Positions 40,815 to 52,662 of a stretch of 64,000 bases of DNA are shown one piece after another; the first letter of the stretch is position 1; each line of letters starts with the position of its first letter. The position numbers were made by a program, and so were the translations under genes. The notes under the pieces are model-generated. The model had not been told where the DNA came from, made no database searches, and saw only the letters and a list, made by a program, of their open reading frames with translations. The DNA is taken from NCBI GenBank assembly GCA_002189035.1, contig NEEC01000008.1, positions 2,604,001 to 2,668,000 on the forward strand. The letters run 5' to 3'. This DNA comes from Utricularia gibba. Its lineage: Eukaryota > Streptophyta > Magnoliopsida > Lamiales > Lentibulariaceae.

Positions 40815-42342
40815 AGCTGAAGGAAGTTAAACCGAAAAAAGGAAAAGTAGTTTATCCCCTTTTCTGAACTGCCTGCTGCCTTCAATTACCGCAAGAAATT
40901 CCAAACCTTTGGACTTTTTCTTCAACTACTCCAAAATCTGGGCAGAACACGGCATCTTGGTTGGTGTCGTTCAGGCCCCATTTTATTTAATCTCCCATTC
41001 AATCAAATGGGAACATACCCATTTAATGAATCACAGAAACTCATGTGGCAGTGGCTTCATCAGCTGTCCCTCAGGCTCCCGAAGAAGCGTAGCCTTCGGT
41101 TTTAATGGTGACGACGACCTGATCTGATCCGAGAGAAGTCTTTCCGATCCCCGGAATTGAAATGGTCTTGCTTTGTGGCGCCACTTCAAGTCAACGGCCA
41201 CCTTGACTTCCCTTTTTGTTTGATTTTTAATACCGGCAGCCTGTCGTACTCCCCATTCCCGCCTCCTCTCGGAAGCCACGTAGACTTTCAATATAATAAA
41301 TATTAAAGACAATTAGTTTATGTACGTAATCATAAAAAAAATATTATTTAATTTTCCAGAAAAATGCTAAATCCTCCCACACGTCTCTATTAGGTCATGT
41401 TTGAATATGTTTTTAAAAAATATTTTTCAAAAATATTTCTATTAAAATATAAATTAAAAAATAACATTTTTCAAATTTTTGTTATTTTTTGAAACATAAT
41501 TTATTGGCTATTTTCTAAAAGTTTTCATATATATTATTAATATTTATACTTATATATAACTTGAAAATAATATTTTGCAATTCCACTCCTATTTATTTTA
41601 ATGATTTTCCGAAACATGTGAATTAAAATCCGAATGAAAAAAATTGATGCCAGTAAATAAAAACCATGAATACAATTCTTTTTAATTAAATATTTATTGC
41701 CTATAAAAATTAGAAATAAAAATGATTCAATTTATAATCAGAAAAAAAAATCAACTAATCCACTTGCACGAATCTATTATAATGAGTCACGTGACTTAAT
41801 TCTATTATATTATATATTTTTTATTCCATGATATTAAGATGCAGATAATAGTCTCACACCATATTATAAAATCTGATAAAGTCAAAACAAATCAAATTTG
41901 TAAAAACAAAAAAAAAAAAAAATCTGATAAGAAATTGATTAGTTTTTATAAAAAAAAATTGAACAAAAAAAGAATCTAATTACACAATCACATAACTCAA
42001 AACTTGAAAGAAAAAAATCTTGCATGGATAAGGATCAATATACACCACAAATTTATGAAGTTTTCAAGTATTCTCATATCACACATTTTATTTCAAGACA
42101 GGAATGATATATGATCATGTAGTGTCACCTCATGAAAATGTAATCAAGAGAAGGGAAACTTTGTATGATACAGAAACAGGATAACAATCTCATAGGAGTT
42201 TTCTGCAAGTGTAAAATCACACATAAAGAGCTCATTGCATCTGAAATGAAACACATGACAACAACCATATTTTGTATGAGTGATTGTTCATCAAGAAAGG
42301 ATAGGAAGGCATGCCAGAGAAGTTGAGAGGCTTATGCTTATA
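40815..42342. other. Spacer between the tandem LRR kinase copies
   Basis: 40815-41290 is the promoter side of LRR kinase copy 1. 41290-42010 is very AT-rich. 42010-42342 is probably 3' UTR of copy 2. No gene is seen. Confidence 0.5.
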
Positions 42343-45300
42343 TCACTCCACTTGATTCAGATTTGATACACGATAATTTCCACTGAAGGACATGAGGCTT
42401 TCGTTGCTGTAAAGATGGCGAGGACTTCTGGTAGAGGCACTGGGATGGCTGGCTGAACTTGATGCAGAATCCAGATTAGGATTGAGCCCAGCTTCTTCCA
42501 TTATCTTCTCTATCTCTTTAACCACCTCGCTCATGGAGGGACGGTCATGGCCTGATTCTCGAACACAGTTCAGGGCTAAATCAACAAACATCTGAACACT
42601 TGTTTCAGAAGCAGATGAGGCAACTATTGGATCAAACAGTTTATGAAGGTTATAAAAGCTCTTGGTTTTATCCATGGTTTCCATCACCTCACGAACAATG
42701 TATCTGCCTTTCTCAATCGGGGCTCTGGAAGTGAGAAGCTCCAACAGCAATACGCCAAAGCTATATACATCACTCTTTTCTGTTAGCCGCTGTGTCATGT
42801 AATACTCAGGATCCATATATCCCTGTCCATAGAAGAAACAAAAGTTCGTTGGGATTATAAGAATTCAGCAAACTCGGTAAGGTTAGACTACCATTGTCCC
42901 TTTAACTTGAGTGGTGAGATGATCTTCTGCCGGCTCTAGTAAAAACTGCTTTGAGAGACCAAAGTCGGATACTTCGGCATTCAGTCGCTGATCCAACATG
43001 ATGTTTTGTGACTTTATATCTCTGTGTATGATGGGAGGGTTCACAAGATCATGCAAATATTGAATCCCTTTTGCTGCTCCCAGAGAGATTTTAAGTCTCC
43101 TTGCCCAGTCCAATCTAACCCCCGTCTTCCCTATAAAATGTCCACAACCATAACCCATCAAGTTCCCATCCAAACAAAAGGATACAAAATCAAGATAGGA
43201 AACCTTTACAGGGTAAAAAATTAAATGAATCACTTGACTTGGTGGGGCTGATAAAGTTAGAAGTACCTGACAGACTATCCTTCAAACAACTGTTTGCAGC
43301 ATACTCATACACAAGCATTTGTTCCCCTCGCTCAAAGCAATAACCCACCAAGCTGATGACGTTCTTGTGATGAACCCTTGACAGGAGTTGAATCTCAGTT
43401 CTGAACTCAAGTTCACCTTGCAAAGATCCCTCTCGAGCTCTTTTGATGGCAACTTGCTGCCCATTCGGCAGTGTTCCTTTATATACCTGAAAGAGCATAT
43501 TTAAAAAAGATAAACAATGACATCAAATGAAAACCCTGAGGATATGCAAAGTTTCATAATGCAGCGATCCAATAATGTTTTTTGTATTATCGTTTCTAAA
43601 ACACTCATTGTTACAGACATGATGAAATTTCAACACAAGCGACATTGATGCTTCTACAAACCTGAAAGAGATTAGAATCAAATACAAACCTTTCCATAAC
43701 CACCAACCCGATTGAATTCATTTCTGAAAAATTATTGGTGCACTGCTTAAGTTCTTCAAGTGAGAAAAACCTTGGTCCTTGTATCTGAGGAAATCCACCA
43801 CTTTCCCATGGCGCTTCAACAAAATATAAAGAGTAAGAGCTATGACAAATATAATTATAGCGTGTGAAATACTACATTTTACCAATAGGATCCTTCCTGT
43901 GTAAAGGTGTTTCATGCCTTCTCCAACGGATGGCAGCATAAATTCCAACAAAAAGCAATAACAAAAACAGGACAGTTCCTCCAACTGCAGCACCAATGAT
44001 TGTGTTTCGTGAACCGGTTGTTGATCCTGGAAGATGACATAGAAATCAATTTTCAGAAATGAAAATGTTCTCTTAGTAGATTACGTAGTGAGGACGCTTT
44101 ACATTACCAGGAAATTTATACACCTCTGCAATGAAAAAATAAGGCCCAAACTACCTGGGTGTCTTGATAGACAGACTGCTCAACTTACCACCAACCATTA
44201 CAATCCCAGACTCATTGAAAACGGTGTCGGATGGAAAAATATCTACTCCAAGCAATAGATAGCCGTCCGTACGTTTAACAGGATTACTCAGAGAAACAGA
44301 GTCTACAGGAAGAGATCTAAATGCTTCCATCATGTTACTTTGAAGGGCTACGAAGGCTGTTGTGTTTCCAAGATCAGAGAAAGAAGGAGCGCGAAAATAT
44401 AATTTTCCCCTGTACGGGTATGCACATCTGCAATTTGGGCTGGATCTCATATATTTTCCACAAATAGGCATGCAGTTTTCTCGGGGCGATGAGTATGGAG
44501 GTCCCGAATTAGATTGCTGAGAGGTTCTACAGTAGGCCTCTGTTGATGTGGAGCATACTGGATTTTCCACAAGTCTTAAGTGAGCAGAGAATACAAGCGT
44601 CAGAGAAAGATAATAAATCATGAACGAAATAGATGGCAATCAGTATCCGATACTCACATGATCTCGACACCTGTTCCAGTGCCTGGAACAACATTATTAA
44701 TTGAGTTTTTCTGCAAATCAACGCGCCGCAGGCGTGTACTAGGACTAGGCCCCAGATCTAGTGTCCCATTAATATGGTTGTTCTTCATTGTACTAAAAAT
44801 CCATCAAAGAGAAAAATTTATATTACTGAGTAAATTCACAAAAGAGATTAAGTCAACGACTCACACAGTTTGCAACTCGTAAAGACTGAAAAGTTCTCCT
44901 GGAAGTTCCCCATGAAGATGCACGTTTTCCAAGACACTGCGGGTACGGGTGTTATGGAAAACGTTAGAAGCATTAGATTGAAAAGAAAACCTTTCGGACG
45001 AAGCAATTGTATGTACAGTGTTGTCAATGAGAGCAACTCAAGCGATGAAAACCACGGTGGAATATCCGTCTCTTCAAAGGAATTATTGCTCATATCCCTA
45101 CAAGTAATAGTATTTTTAGTCATGCACTTATGAACTAAACTATAATGAGATGGGTGTTTAAAAAAATACATAATATTTACAGATAATGTTATGACATACA
45201 CATAGGTCAGCTGAACCATGCCGCTTAGGTCAGGCAAGGGTCCATCCAACCTATTATTCGACAAGTACCTGAAATATTTGACTCACACGCAATCTTAGTT

Positions 45301-47158
45301 TAATGCCAGAATGAAGCAGGATTCATAATCGAAGTTGATCATAAAATTGATTATCTATCAACATACAGCTCTGCAAGAGAGGTAAGATTATTGAGATTTT
45401 GTGGAACAGTTCCAGTGAACGAGTTGTGATCAAGGCGCCTATAAAAAAAGCATTATGCGTTTAAAACATGTCATCCAGAAAAGGGATAGAAATTCAGTAC
45501 TTACAGAATCTGCAACTTCGAAACGAGCCCCAAAGTCGAAGGTATGCCTCCACTTAATTGATTGTTGTGCAGAAGTCTATGCACCACCAAACATCATGTG
45601 ACAACATTATCCAAGAAACACTCAGCAACAACTGATCAACACATACAAACTTACATGTGTATCAACGATAAATTTGAATGGAATAGCTCGGGTGGTAGTG
45701 ACCCAGAGAACTTATTATTTTCCAGATGGCTGCAAAGTGAAAAGTTTTGAAGCACGTCCTTACCCAACTCACGGAAACCACATCTTCATCATAAAAAGAC
45801 CACTAGACTCACAAATGGCCTGCCTTGACAAGCCGATCAAGGCCCGGTTGCTCTTCATGTGACACAGGAAGGTTTCCAGTAAGTTGATTATCAGCTAAAT
45901 CCAACACAACAAGATTTGACAACAACCCAATAGAAGGTGGTATTCTTCCACTGAAGGAGTTCTTATTAAGCAACCTGCATTGCAAATACAATCATGTGGC
46001 AGCACATTCATAAGTACTGGAAGAAGCTCAAGTATTTACAGCATAACCAATTTCTCCAATTCCCCAATTTGATCTGGTATTTGACCTGAAAATCTACAAC
46101 CAGTAAGAATCCTGCAATAAACAATCATTTCGTACACCTTCACTCGAGTCTTCATCAATTCCAGTAATTGTAAGATACCAAAAACCTTACAAGAGAGTAA
46201 GGTTCGATAAACTCCCAATCCCTGCTGGAAGCGTTCCCTCCAAATGACGATTATTCGATAAATCCCTAGAGTCGCGAATTCAAAATCAGTACACATATAC
46301 CCCTAGAAATAACCAATTATCGAACTTGAACAAGAATAGGGGTGCACAATCTCTGCAGCTCGGAAAGTTCGCCTATGTCTGCAGTGAGTTGGCCTCTCAG
46401 GTTTTGGCTCGCAAGTGTTCTGAACGCAACAAAAACCGCGAAGAAGAACAAGAATTAAATCACCCCTTTATATATACGTGTTTGTTAATATATTTTTCAA
46501 AAAAACATTAAAAAAAGATTCAAATTCAATTTATTTTTCAATAATTAAATCATGAACAATCATCTCAATCTAATATTTGAAAAAAAATAATTATTTTTCC
46601 AAAAAAAATAAGAATTTGAATTGAATCCAATCGACCTTGAATGATTTTTTTTAAGAGTAATTGAAATTCAAAATAAAGATTTTTTTAATCGTAAAGCCAG
46701 AGAAACTTACATGGCCACAACACGGTTATTATTGCACGTGATTCCGGTCCAACCGGATTCGCATGGATCTTTCCCATCATCCCAGTTCCGCGGGACGTTG
46801 CGCCATTCCCTTTTGATATTCAGCAGGTGTGCATCTGTTTGAATTCAGGATTAGATATGTTGAATGAATACACGTGAAGTCCAGATATACAAAAATGAAT
46901 CAAAATCGAACCGATTGCTAATAATTCATAATTTCTTATATACTTATTATTTCACTTTTATTTCTAATATGAGATTATATATTTTAACACATCATACAAT
47001 AAGAATGAAAGTCGAGCAGTGGATCCAGTGCATGTGAAGAGAGACTGAAATAAGCAGCACATACAATCGTTCGGCTCGATCAGTGCTGCTGTCATCAAAG
47101 CACCGAGTGCGCCCAACACAAGAAGGACTCCGGAGATCTTCTTCTTCTTCTTCATCAT
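42343..47158 (-). pseudogene. LRR-VIII receptor-like kinase, HPCA1-like, copy 2, reading frame interrupted
   Basis: Tandem copy with the same nineteen-exon structure: 47158-47065, 46834-46711, 46419-46348, 46265-46191, 46111-46040, 45974-45813, 45729-45655, 45576-45505, 45438-45367, 45268-45200, 45097-45017, 44936-44865, 44792-44658, 44574-44108, 44026-43883, 43813-43690, 43486-43267, 43130-42892, 42822-42343. Splice sites, LRR exons, cysteine cluster (CRCAYPYRG), membrane span and kinase motifs ([26 protein letters not shown]) are all recognisable. Two lesions break it. One is a TAG codon (44151-44153) where copy 1 has a glutamine codon before FGPY. The other is a single missing base at the glycine loop (43707-43709) that puts GGYGK out of frame. 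As written it would yield only a truncated ectodomain. The rest is so well kept that a recent pseudogene or a sequence error is likelier than an old relic. Whether the locus works is open. Confidence 0.7.
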
Positions 47159-48565
47159 TGCTTAGGAGGAGGATGAGAGTGGAGGCTGGTTGACTGGGGA
47201 GGAGACTTGGTGATTTGGTAGAGGGTTATCGTGTAATGAAATGGCTTAAAAGCATTGGGGGCCAGATGTATAAGACAAACTAACAAACCCCTCTCGACTA
47301 TTGCATTAAAATCAGGGGAGGGATTGGGATTGGGATTGGACAATTTTGGGATTTTAAAAATGGAATCAATTATGATTAAAAATGCATGATTCTATGTATT
47401 AAAATGCAACCATAATACCATACACCTGTTTATTGACACCATTTGAGTTTAGGTGAATCATGAAATAAGTGTTTATTTATAAATTAGTAATCCAAATGCA
47501 GTAGGATAAATTAGAAATTTGGGCATGTATCAGATATTATGTAAAAAAAATCACATTATATGTATTTTTTTAACTAAAACAATTAAAATTTTTAGAATCT
47601 ATTTTTACTTTTTCAAAAATATTTTAGATAATTAAAAATAATGAATAGAAATAGAATTATTTTAGTAAACTTTAAAAATATATGTAGAATTATTTTTCAA
47701 ACTAAATAAATAAATGGAAAAATAGAAAAATATGTAAAATTAGATCATTAATTAATTTTTCAAAAATAATTTTTATAGTATAATTTTAATATAATTATTT
47801 TTATAATTGATATTATTCTAAAATAAAATTATTTTTACTTTTTGAAAAGTAAAAATAGACTTAAAACATTTTACAGAACAGTGCTAACTATATGAGATAG
47901 AACTTGTCATTGGGCAATTTTATAAAATGTCCCATTTGACGTTAATGTCATGATCTGGGAAACGGAAAGAGACCTCGGAAGACCTGCGGGACCAGACATT
48001 TAATAAAGAAAAAGACGGGGCGTAGATTGGATACTTGATGTTTTGTTACATTATTACAATATATTAAAAAATGAGATTCTACAATTATTTAAAGAATTTT
48101 CCAATTTGATATTGGCTGTTCAAGATTTCAATATAACATATTTATAAATATTGGGTATTAAAAAAATAGGATTATCACGAGGATAAAATAGTACACGAGG
48201 TCAAGCTCAAGAACACGTGTCTTCAATCATATGTGGCGGCTTTTATTCTAAGCCGCTCATAACTTGTGTGCTAAAAAAACTTAAAAATTATTAAAAATAT
48301 TATTTAAATTTACATTGTAGAGTTAATAAAAATATAGAAAAAAAAACTTTTTTCATTTTCCTGCTAGAAATAAGGATCAAATGTCGGGGGGAATGCATCC
48401 AAGAACAAGCGTTGAGGCCAGGAATGAAAATGGGAAAATCTGTAGGAGATCAGAGTTGAGAACAAGTACCGGAACTGCAGCTGGGAAGGGGAGGCTGGTT
48501 CTCCGGGAGAGCTGGCAGCTGCTACGCCCGTTCTTCTGCGAGCAAGGCATCATCTGTGCTTATTG
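47159..48565. other. AT-rich intergenic region
   Basis: It is the promoter side of LRR kinase copy 2 and the 3' flank of APC13. Most of 47340-48360 is AT-rich. Open frames here (for example near 48381) overlap the last APC13 exon and are shadows. Confidence 0.5.
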
Positions 48566-49662
48566 TCATTGGTTGCCCACGGCAAGATCATGCCAAGTGT
48601 CAGCATCGACTGGCTGGGTTTCCTGGTCTGGAAGCACAAAGCAATGCAGGAAAATGTAGCTCAGAATTTCCATGAGTTTCTTCAATTTGCTCTTGCTACT
48701 AATTTGGCAGGAATTACACATGCTGTCAAAAATCACATCTAGTCGCCTTAGAGTGTGCCAAATCCGTTTTTCAAATGCTCTAGACCTTTGAACTGAACTC
48801 TATCCGCTATACCAAGTTGGAGAATATAGAATAAACTGAAACTGAACTGGCATAGTTAACAGCTAGTTTGATGGAATTTTAAGGTCAAAGGGAAACCAAA
48901 CCACAACATGGAGGACTAAGACAACAGCATTCTTGGTACCCCCGGGAGACTAAATGTCAACAATGCCATAGTTAGAGGGACACGTTTAACCGTTTTCCTC
49001 AGTGTTTTACGCCTAGCGATGGTTTCAAAGAACAATGGTGTTTTGTCAAACAGCTAAATAAATTTTAGAAATAGAACCAGAAGGCAAAAGAGATTGCAAA
49101 AATTCAATAAATAAGAGTTTTGGGTCAAAAACTAGTCTTTTGGCTTGAGACATTGGCTAAAACGCAATTGGAAACACACAATCTGGGAGCATTCCTTTAC
49201 ATGATCCAAACCAAAGAACTGTCACATGAAAGCAGGAAAACTGGGAAACATTGAAGCAGTAACAATATTCACAAATTCACGCTGTCTTCAACAAGCATTT
49301 TTCAGAGAAATCAATTCCAAACCCCATAATCAGCCAACTAAAGATCCCTAAAAGCAAAAAAAATGATGCACAGGGGTTAAAAGGAACCTCGTCAATTAAG
49401 CACACTCAAATGAAAGGAATGACAGTAGGAACAACGCACTCGAATCTTCACCTTCCTCTGATCTGGCTGCAACCTCAGGAGGCAATGGGAGATCTACAAA
49501 CCATACAAATACCAAAACTGTGTTCAATATCCGAGCGAGCAAAGAAGAACAGAATCCCCGTGCAAAAGATATATAATGAAAATAACCATCATCAGGCAGC
49601 GTATCCCTCATCCATTCCTCGTCAACAACATCTATGAGCATGCCCAAGCTTAAATCCGCCAT
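48566..49662 (-). CDS. APC13: Anaphase-promoting complex subunit 13 (BONSAI)
   Basis: A 63-residue protein spread over three tiny exons: 49662-49587, 49493-49440, 48627-48566 (TGA). The exons join in perfect phase. Exon 1 gives MADLSLGMLIDVVDEEWMRD followed by TLPDD. Exon 2 supplies DLPLPPEVAARSEEGEDS. Exon 3 ends QETQPVDADTWHDLAVGNQ. Both the length and the sequence match Arabidopsis BONSAI/APC13, a small structural subunit that stabilises the APC/C ubiquitin ligase controlling mitotic exit. The acidic, Pro-rich middle and the terminal W-x-DLA motif are family hallmarks. It is easy to miss because no exon exceeds 76 bases. A 5' UTR intron may end just before the ATG, since a CAG precedes it by a few bases. 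Confidence 0.92.
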
Positions 49663-51477
49663 CCTTCCTGCAGATTTCCGGTGAACTTTACGCACAATTT
49701 TCGAAAAATTAACGATTTCTAAGTGAAACCGAGAATGTTACCGTAAATCACTTTGAACTGCGCAAGGAAGTTCCCAAAGATTTGGCTTCGCACTTCCCAG
49801 TCCTCACAACAGCGAAATTAGGTCAACATTCAAATCACCCAATAGAAATCAATCTGTTTTTTTTCTTTATATTTTTAAAACGGTATATCAAAAGAAAGTT
49901 TTTTTTATTTTCCCTCTTTGATACGCTGAGTTGCACAATTGGTGCAATGATGTGACTCTTGTTGGCATCTCCAACCGCCAATGTGCATTATATTGTCATG
50001 TATTACATATATCTTCATTATTTTACATTTTTTATTTTCGAAAAAAAATATCTCATGTAAAATTAAAAAAGATCTCTTTATATAAATTATTCATTTATCT
50101 TGTCTATAATTAAGATGGAATTCGATATCTGCAACCATTCTCTCAACATGAAAGCAATGTCAAAGTTTTCTACAATAGAGATGACCGGGTTACACTAACA
50201 TTTGGCAACATCCAATTTTTTACCTTCTCCTGAATCAATAAGAGAAGCAAATTTAGTACTTGTAAGTTAATTTAGCAATATTGGATTATGTGTCATATGG
50301 ATATAGTATGTAACTTCATAGCTAGATTGCACAGTTCAAGACAATAGATATAGGGGCTTTTAACCCTTGGCATATAACATAGTACAAAGAATATTGTATA
50401 TAACAATGTAACACGATATATGTATTTTAAAAATAAAATAAACGATAAAAAAAGCCATTCTCTCAACAACAATGAACCTCTACATTGTTAGAATCATCCT
50501 AGTGAGGCTTGGTGCTAACGAACTTCTTCTTCTTCTTTTTTATGCATTAACTTCACTTGAATGAGAGAAATTTGAGAACATGGTGTGCTTTTGTTGGGCA
50601 GTTTCTCATGAATTTTTTCTACCAAGTTCATGTACATGGACACAACCCTTCTCATAAACAACAAAAAAAGTTGCCCACAGCAAACCAGGCAGGTGCAGGT
50701 AGGGCTCTGGCTGGGAGGTCAAAGGGAGGCCTAACATGAGTTTGAATTAGGGGCGATGGTGCTTGCAGTTGCCGTGAAGCAACAACTGAACTGCCCCCAA
50801 ACGAGAAGCAAAAGAATGATCCATGGGATGGCCAACTTCCCCAACCGCTAACATAAAATCATCACGCTCTCACATTGCATAATTTATACGGTTGCATTTG
50901 AATTTATATTATATATGAATCAATACGATGTTACGTAAATATGTAATATATTATTGAGTTAATATGATAATAATAAAGTATTAAAAAATAATACTTTTAA
51001 ATAATAAAAAAATTATAAACTAATGAATGTATTGTTCAAATGCGTATCATGTTACACATTTAATATATCCCACTTGAAATATTTTCATAATACATGTAAC
51101 ATAGCTTTGAATGGAACCAATTCGAATTTAACTAATAAATAGAGGTATTATTTATTTTTAATGTTTATGTTAATTTATGTGTTTTAGTGAAAAAATATAT
51201 TTTTTTTCATGAAGTTAGTTATTTTTTTAATTAGTTAATTTTCTTGAATTTACGGAGGAGGAGGGCGATGGGGCTCCATGATGGAAAAATGGCATCCCAA
51301 ACTGCAAATGAGAAACCCCACACACTAACTCGAAAACGACGCCGCATTGGCCCAAAAATAAATACATGTCTCGCCAGCCGCACTTGGCGACACCAGAAAG
51401 GAACAAAGAAACAAGCGCACAGCACTCACTACATGTTCACATCCTCCGCACACTACTACTCCTACTCCGCCTCCGCC
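49663..51477. other. Intergenic region between divergent genes
   Basis: It has the APC13 promoter and leader on the left and AT-rich spacer from about 49850 to 51230. From about 51240 the sequence becomes GC-richer and probably holds the leader of the small basic protein gene. No further gene is supported. Confidence 0.5.
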
Positions 51478-51747
51478 ATGGAGCCGGCCTACTTCCTCCG
51501 GAGCGAGACGGCGGAGAAGCGGCTGCTCTTTCTCAGAAGCTACCAGTTCTCCCGGAAGCGAACCCTGGCCGAGAAGATGAAGAGATCCCTCGTCAGAGTG
51601 AAAAGGGTACTGTGGCTCCGCTTCAGAAGGCTTCTCCAGAATGGGGCCTTCGGTATCCGCCGCAGACGCCGAGCCTTCTTCTCCCGGCGCCTCTACGCCG
51701 CCCGCAGCTGCTACCACTACCACCACGGCACCCCTTCTTGGTTTTGA
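51478..51747 (+). CDS. Small basic plant protein of unknown function
   Basis: Intronless frame of 89 residues. I start at the ATG at 51478, in CTCCGCCATGGAGCC, a good plant start context. The wider frame begins upstream without a better ATG. The product begins MEPAYFLRSETAEKRLLFLR, continues SYQFSRKRTLAEKMKRSL, and is extremely Arg-rich (runs such as RRRRRAFFSRR) with a His/Tyr-rich end. I recall short plant proteins of the same shape (FLRSET, LLFLRSYQFSRK) of unknown role, but cannot name a family. There are no transmembrane segments or signal peptide. GC content is well above the flanks, as for other intronless genes here. Nuclear or RNA-binding location is only a guess from charge. Confidence 0.7.
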   Translation: MEPAYFLRSETAEKRLLFLRSYQFSRKRTLAEKMKRSLVRVKRVLWLRFRRLLQNGAFGIRRRRRAFFSRRLYAARSCYHYHHGTPSWF

Positions 51748-52662
51748 TCCACACCTTCAACAACCCATTACACCCTCCTTTCTGCGCTTCCCAGATCTTG
51801 TTCTGAAATTAGTTGCGATTGTGTACAAAATCATCCATCCTGGAATTCGCATAATAAGAGCAGACCATCGAGCTGCAGAAAATGAATACCAACTGTCGAG
51901 TGGTTGGAGTGTTGGAGACAGCCAACTCCTTACAGGGATCCCCATTGCCGTTAGCCAGCCATAAAGAAACGTTACTGTTTATTACAAGGTCAAAATGGAC
52001 AAAATCGACCACCACGCGGTTGAAGTCGTTAATGTTTTTTTAGAAATAATTTTATTTAAAAAATAAAAAAGATGTAGATTACGTTTGTTTCTATTTTACG
52101 AAAATTATGAAATATTTTTCTAGAAGTAGAAGTGCTTCCATAGGAGTAAGAAAATATTTAATATAGTAAGATTCAATATCAAATTTGACACAATTTTACT
52201 TGAATTTAATTTTTGGTTTATTTTATATTATAATTTGCGTGCAGATTTTTTTTTCTTTAGGACAGTCGACCATCTACTAATGGTGAAGTGTAAGCAAAGA
52301 AGTGCGACTTTGGAGAGCTTTCGCAGGTTATTATTTTTTGTATTAAAAGGAATTTAATAAATTTATAATGCGTCCGTACTCCTGCAGCAACCAATCATAT
52401 TAATTGACCTTGCGGTTAAAAAATATTATATTGTCTTCGTTTGTATTTTTGTATGTTTTTTTATGTGTTGAAAAATTTAAATTCTATTAAATATAAATTA
52501 GGAATACAAGTGCTTCTTTATTTAATTAATAATAAAAATATATTGATGCGGATTTGGTGTAGGGTGATAAAACGCAACTAATCGTCAAAGAAATCATGAG
52601 AATTTTTATTGGTTTGAATTCCGAAGACGGTTTCACAATGCAGATTAAAAAAAGTTTCACTT
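51748..52662. other. Intergenic region between convergent genes
   Basis: It holds the 3' UTR of the small basic protein gene (to about 52020), AT-rich spacer and the 3' UTR of the germin-like gene. Nothing else is recognised. Confidence 0.5.

Noticed and set aside
44108-44160. A tiny 29-base intron that would remove the TAG of LRR kinase copy 2 (GT at the stop, good polypyrimidine-AG after it).
   Set aside because: It is far below the minimum plant intron size, and its length is not a multiple of three, so it would not restore the frame to the membrane-span exon.
48381-48659. 92-codon + strand frame.
   Set aside because: It is antisense to the last APC13 exon and has no recognisable domain.
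51244-51477. Upstream extension and overlapping frames around the small basic protein.
   Set aside because: The downstream ATG has a better context, and the extension adds sequence without the family-like start. The frames at 51366-51806 and 51641-51964 are shifted shadows.
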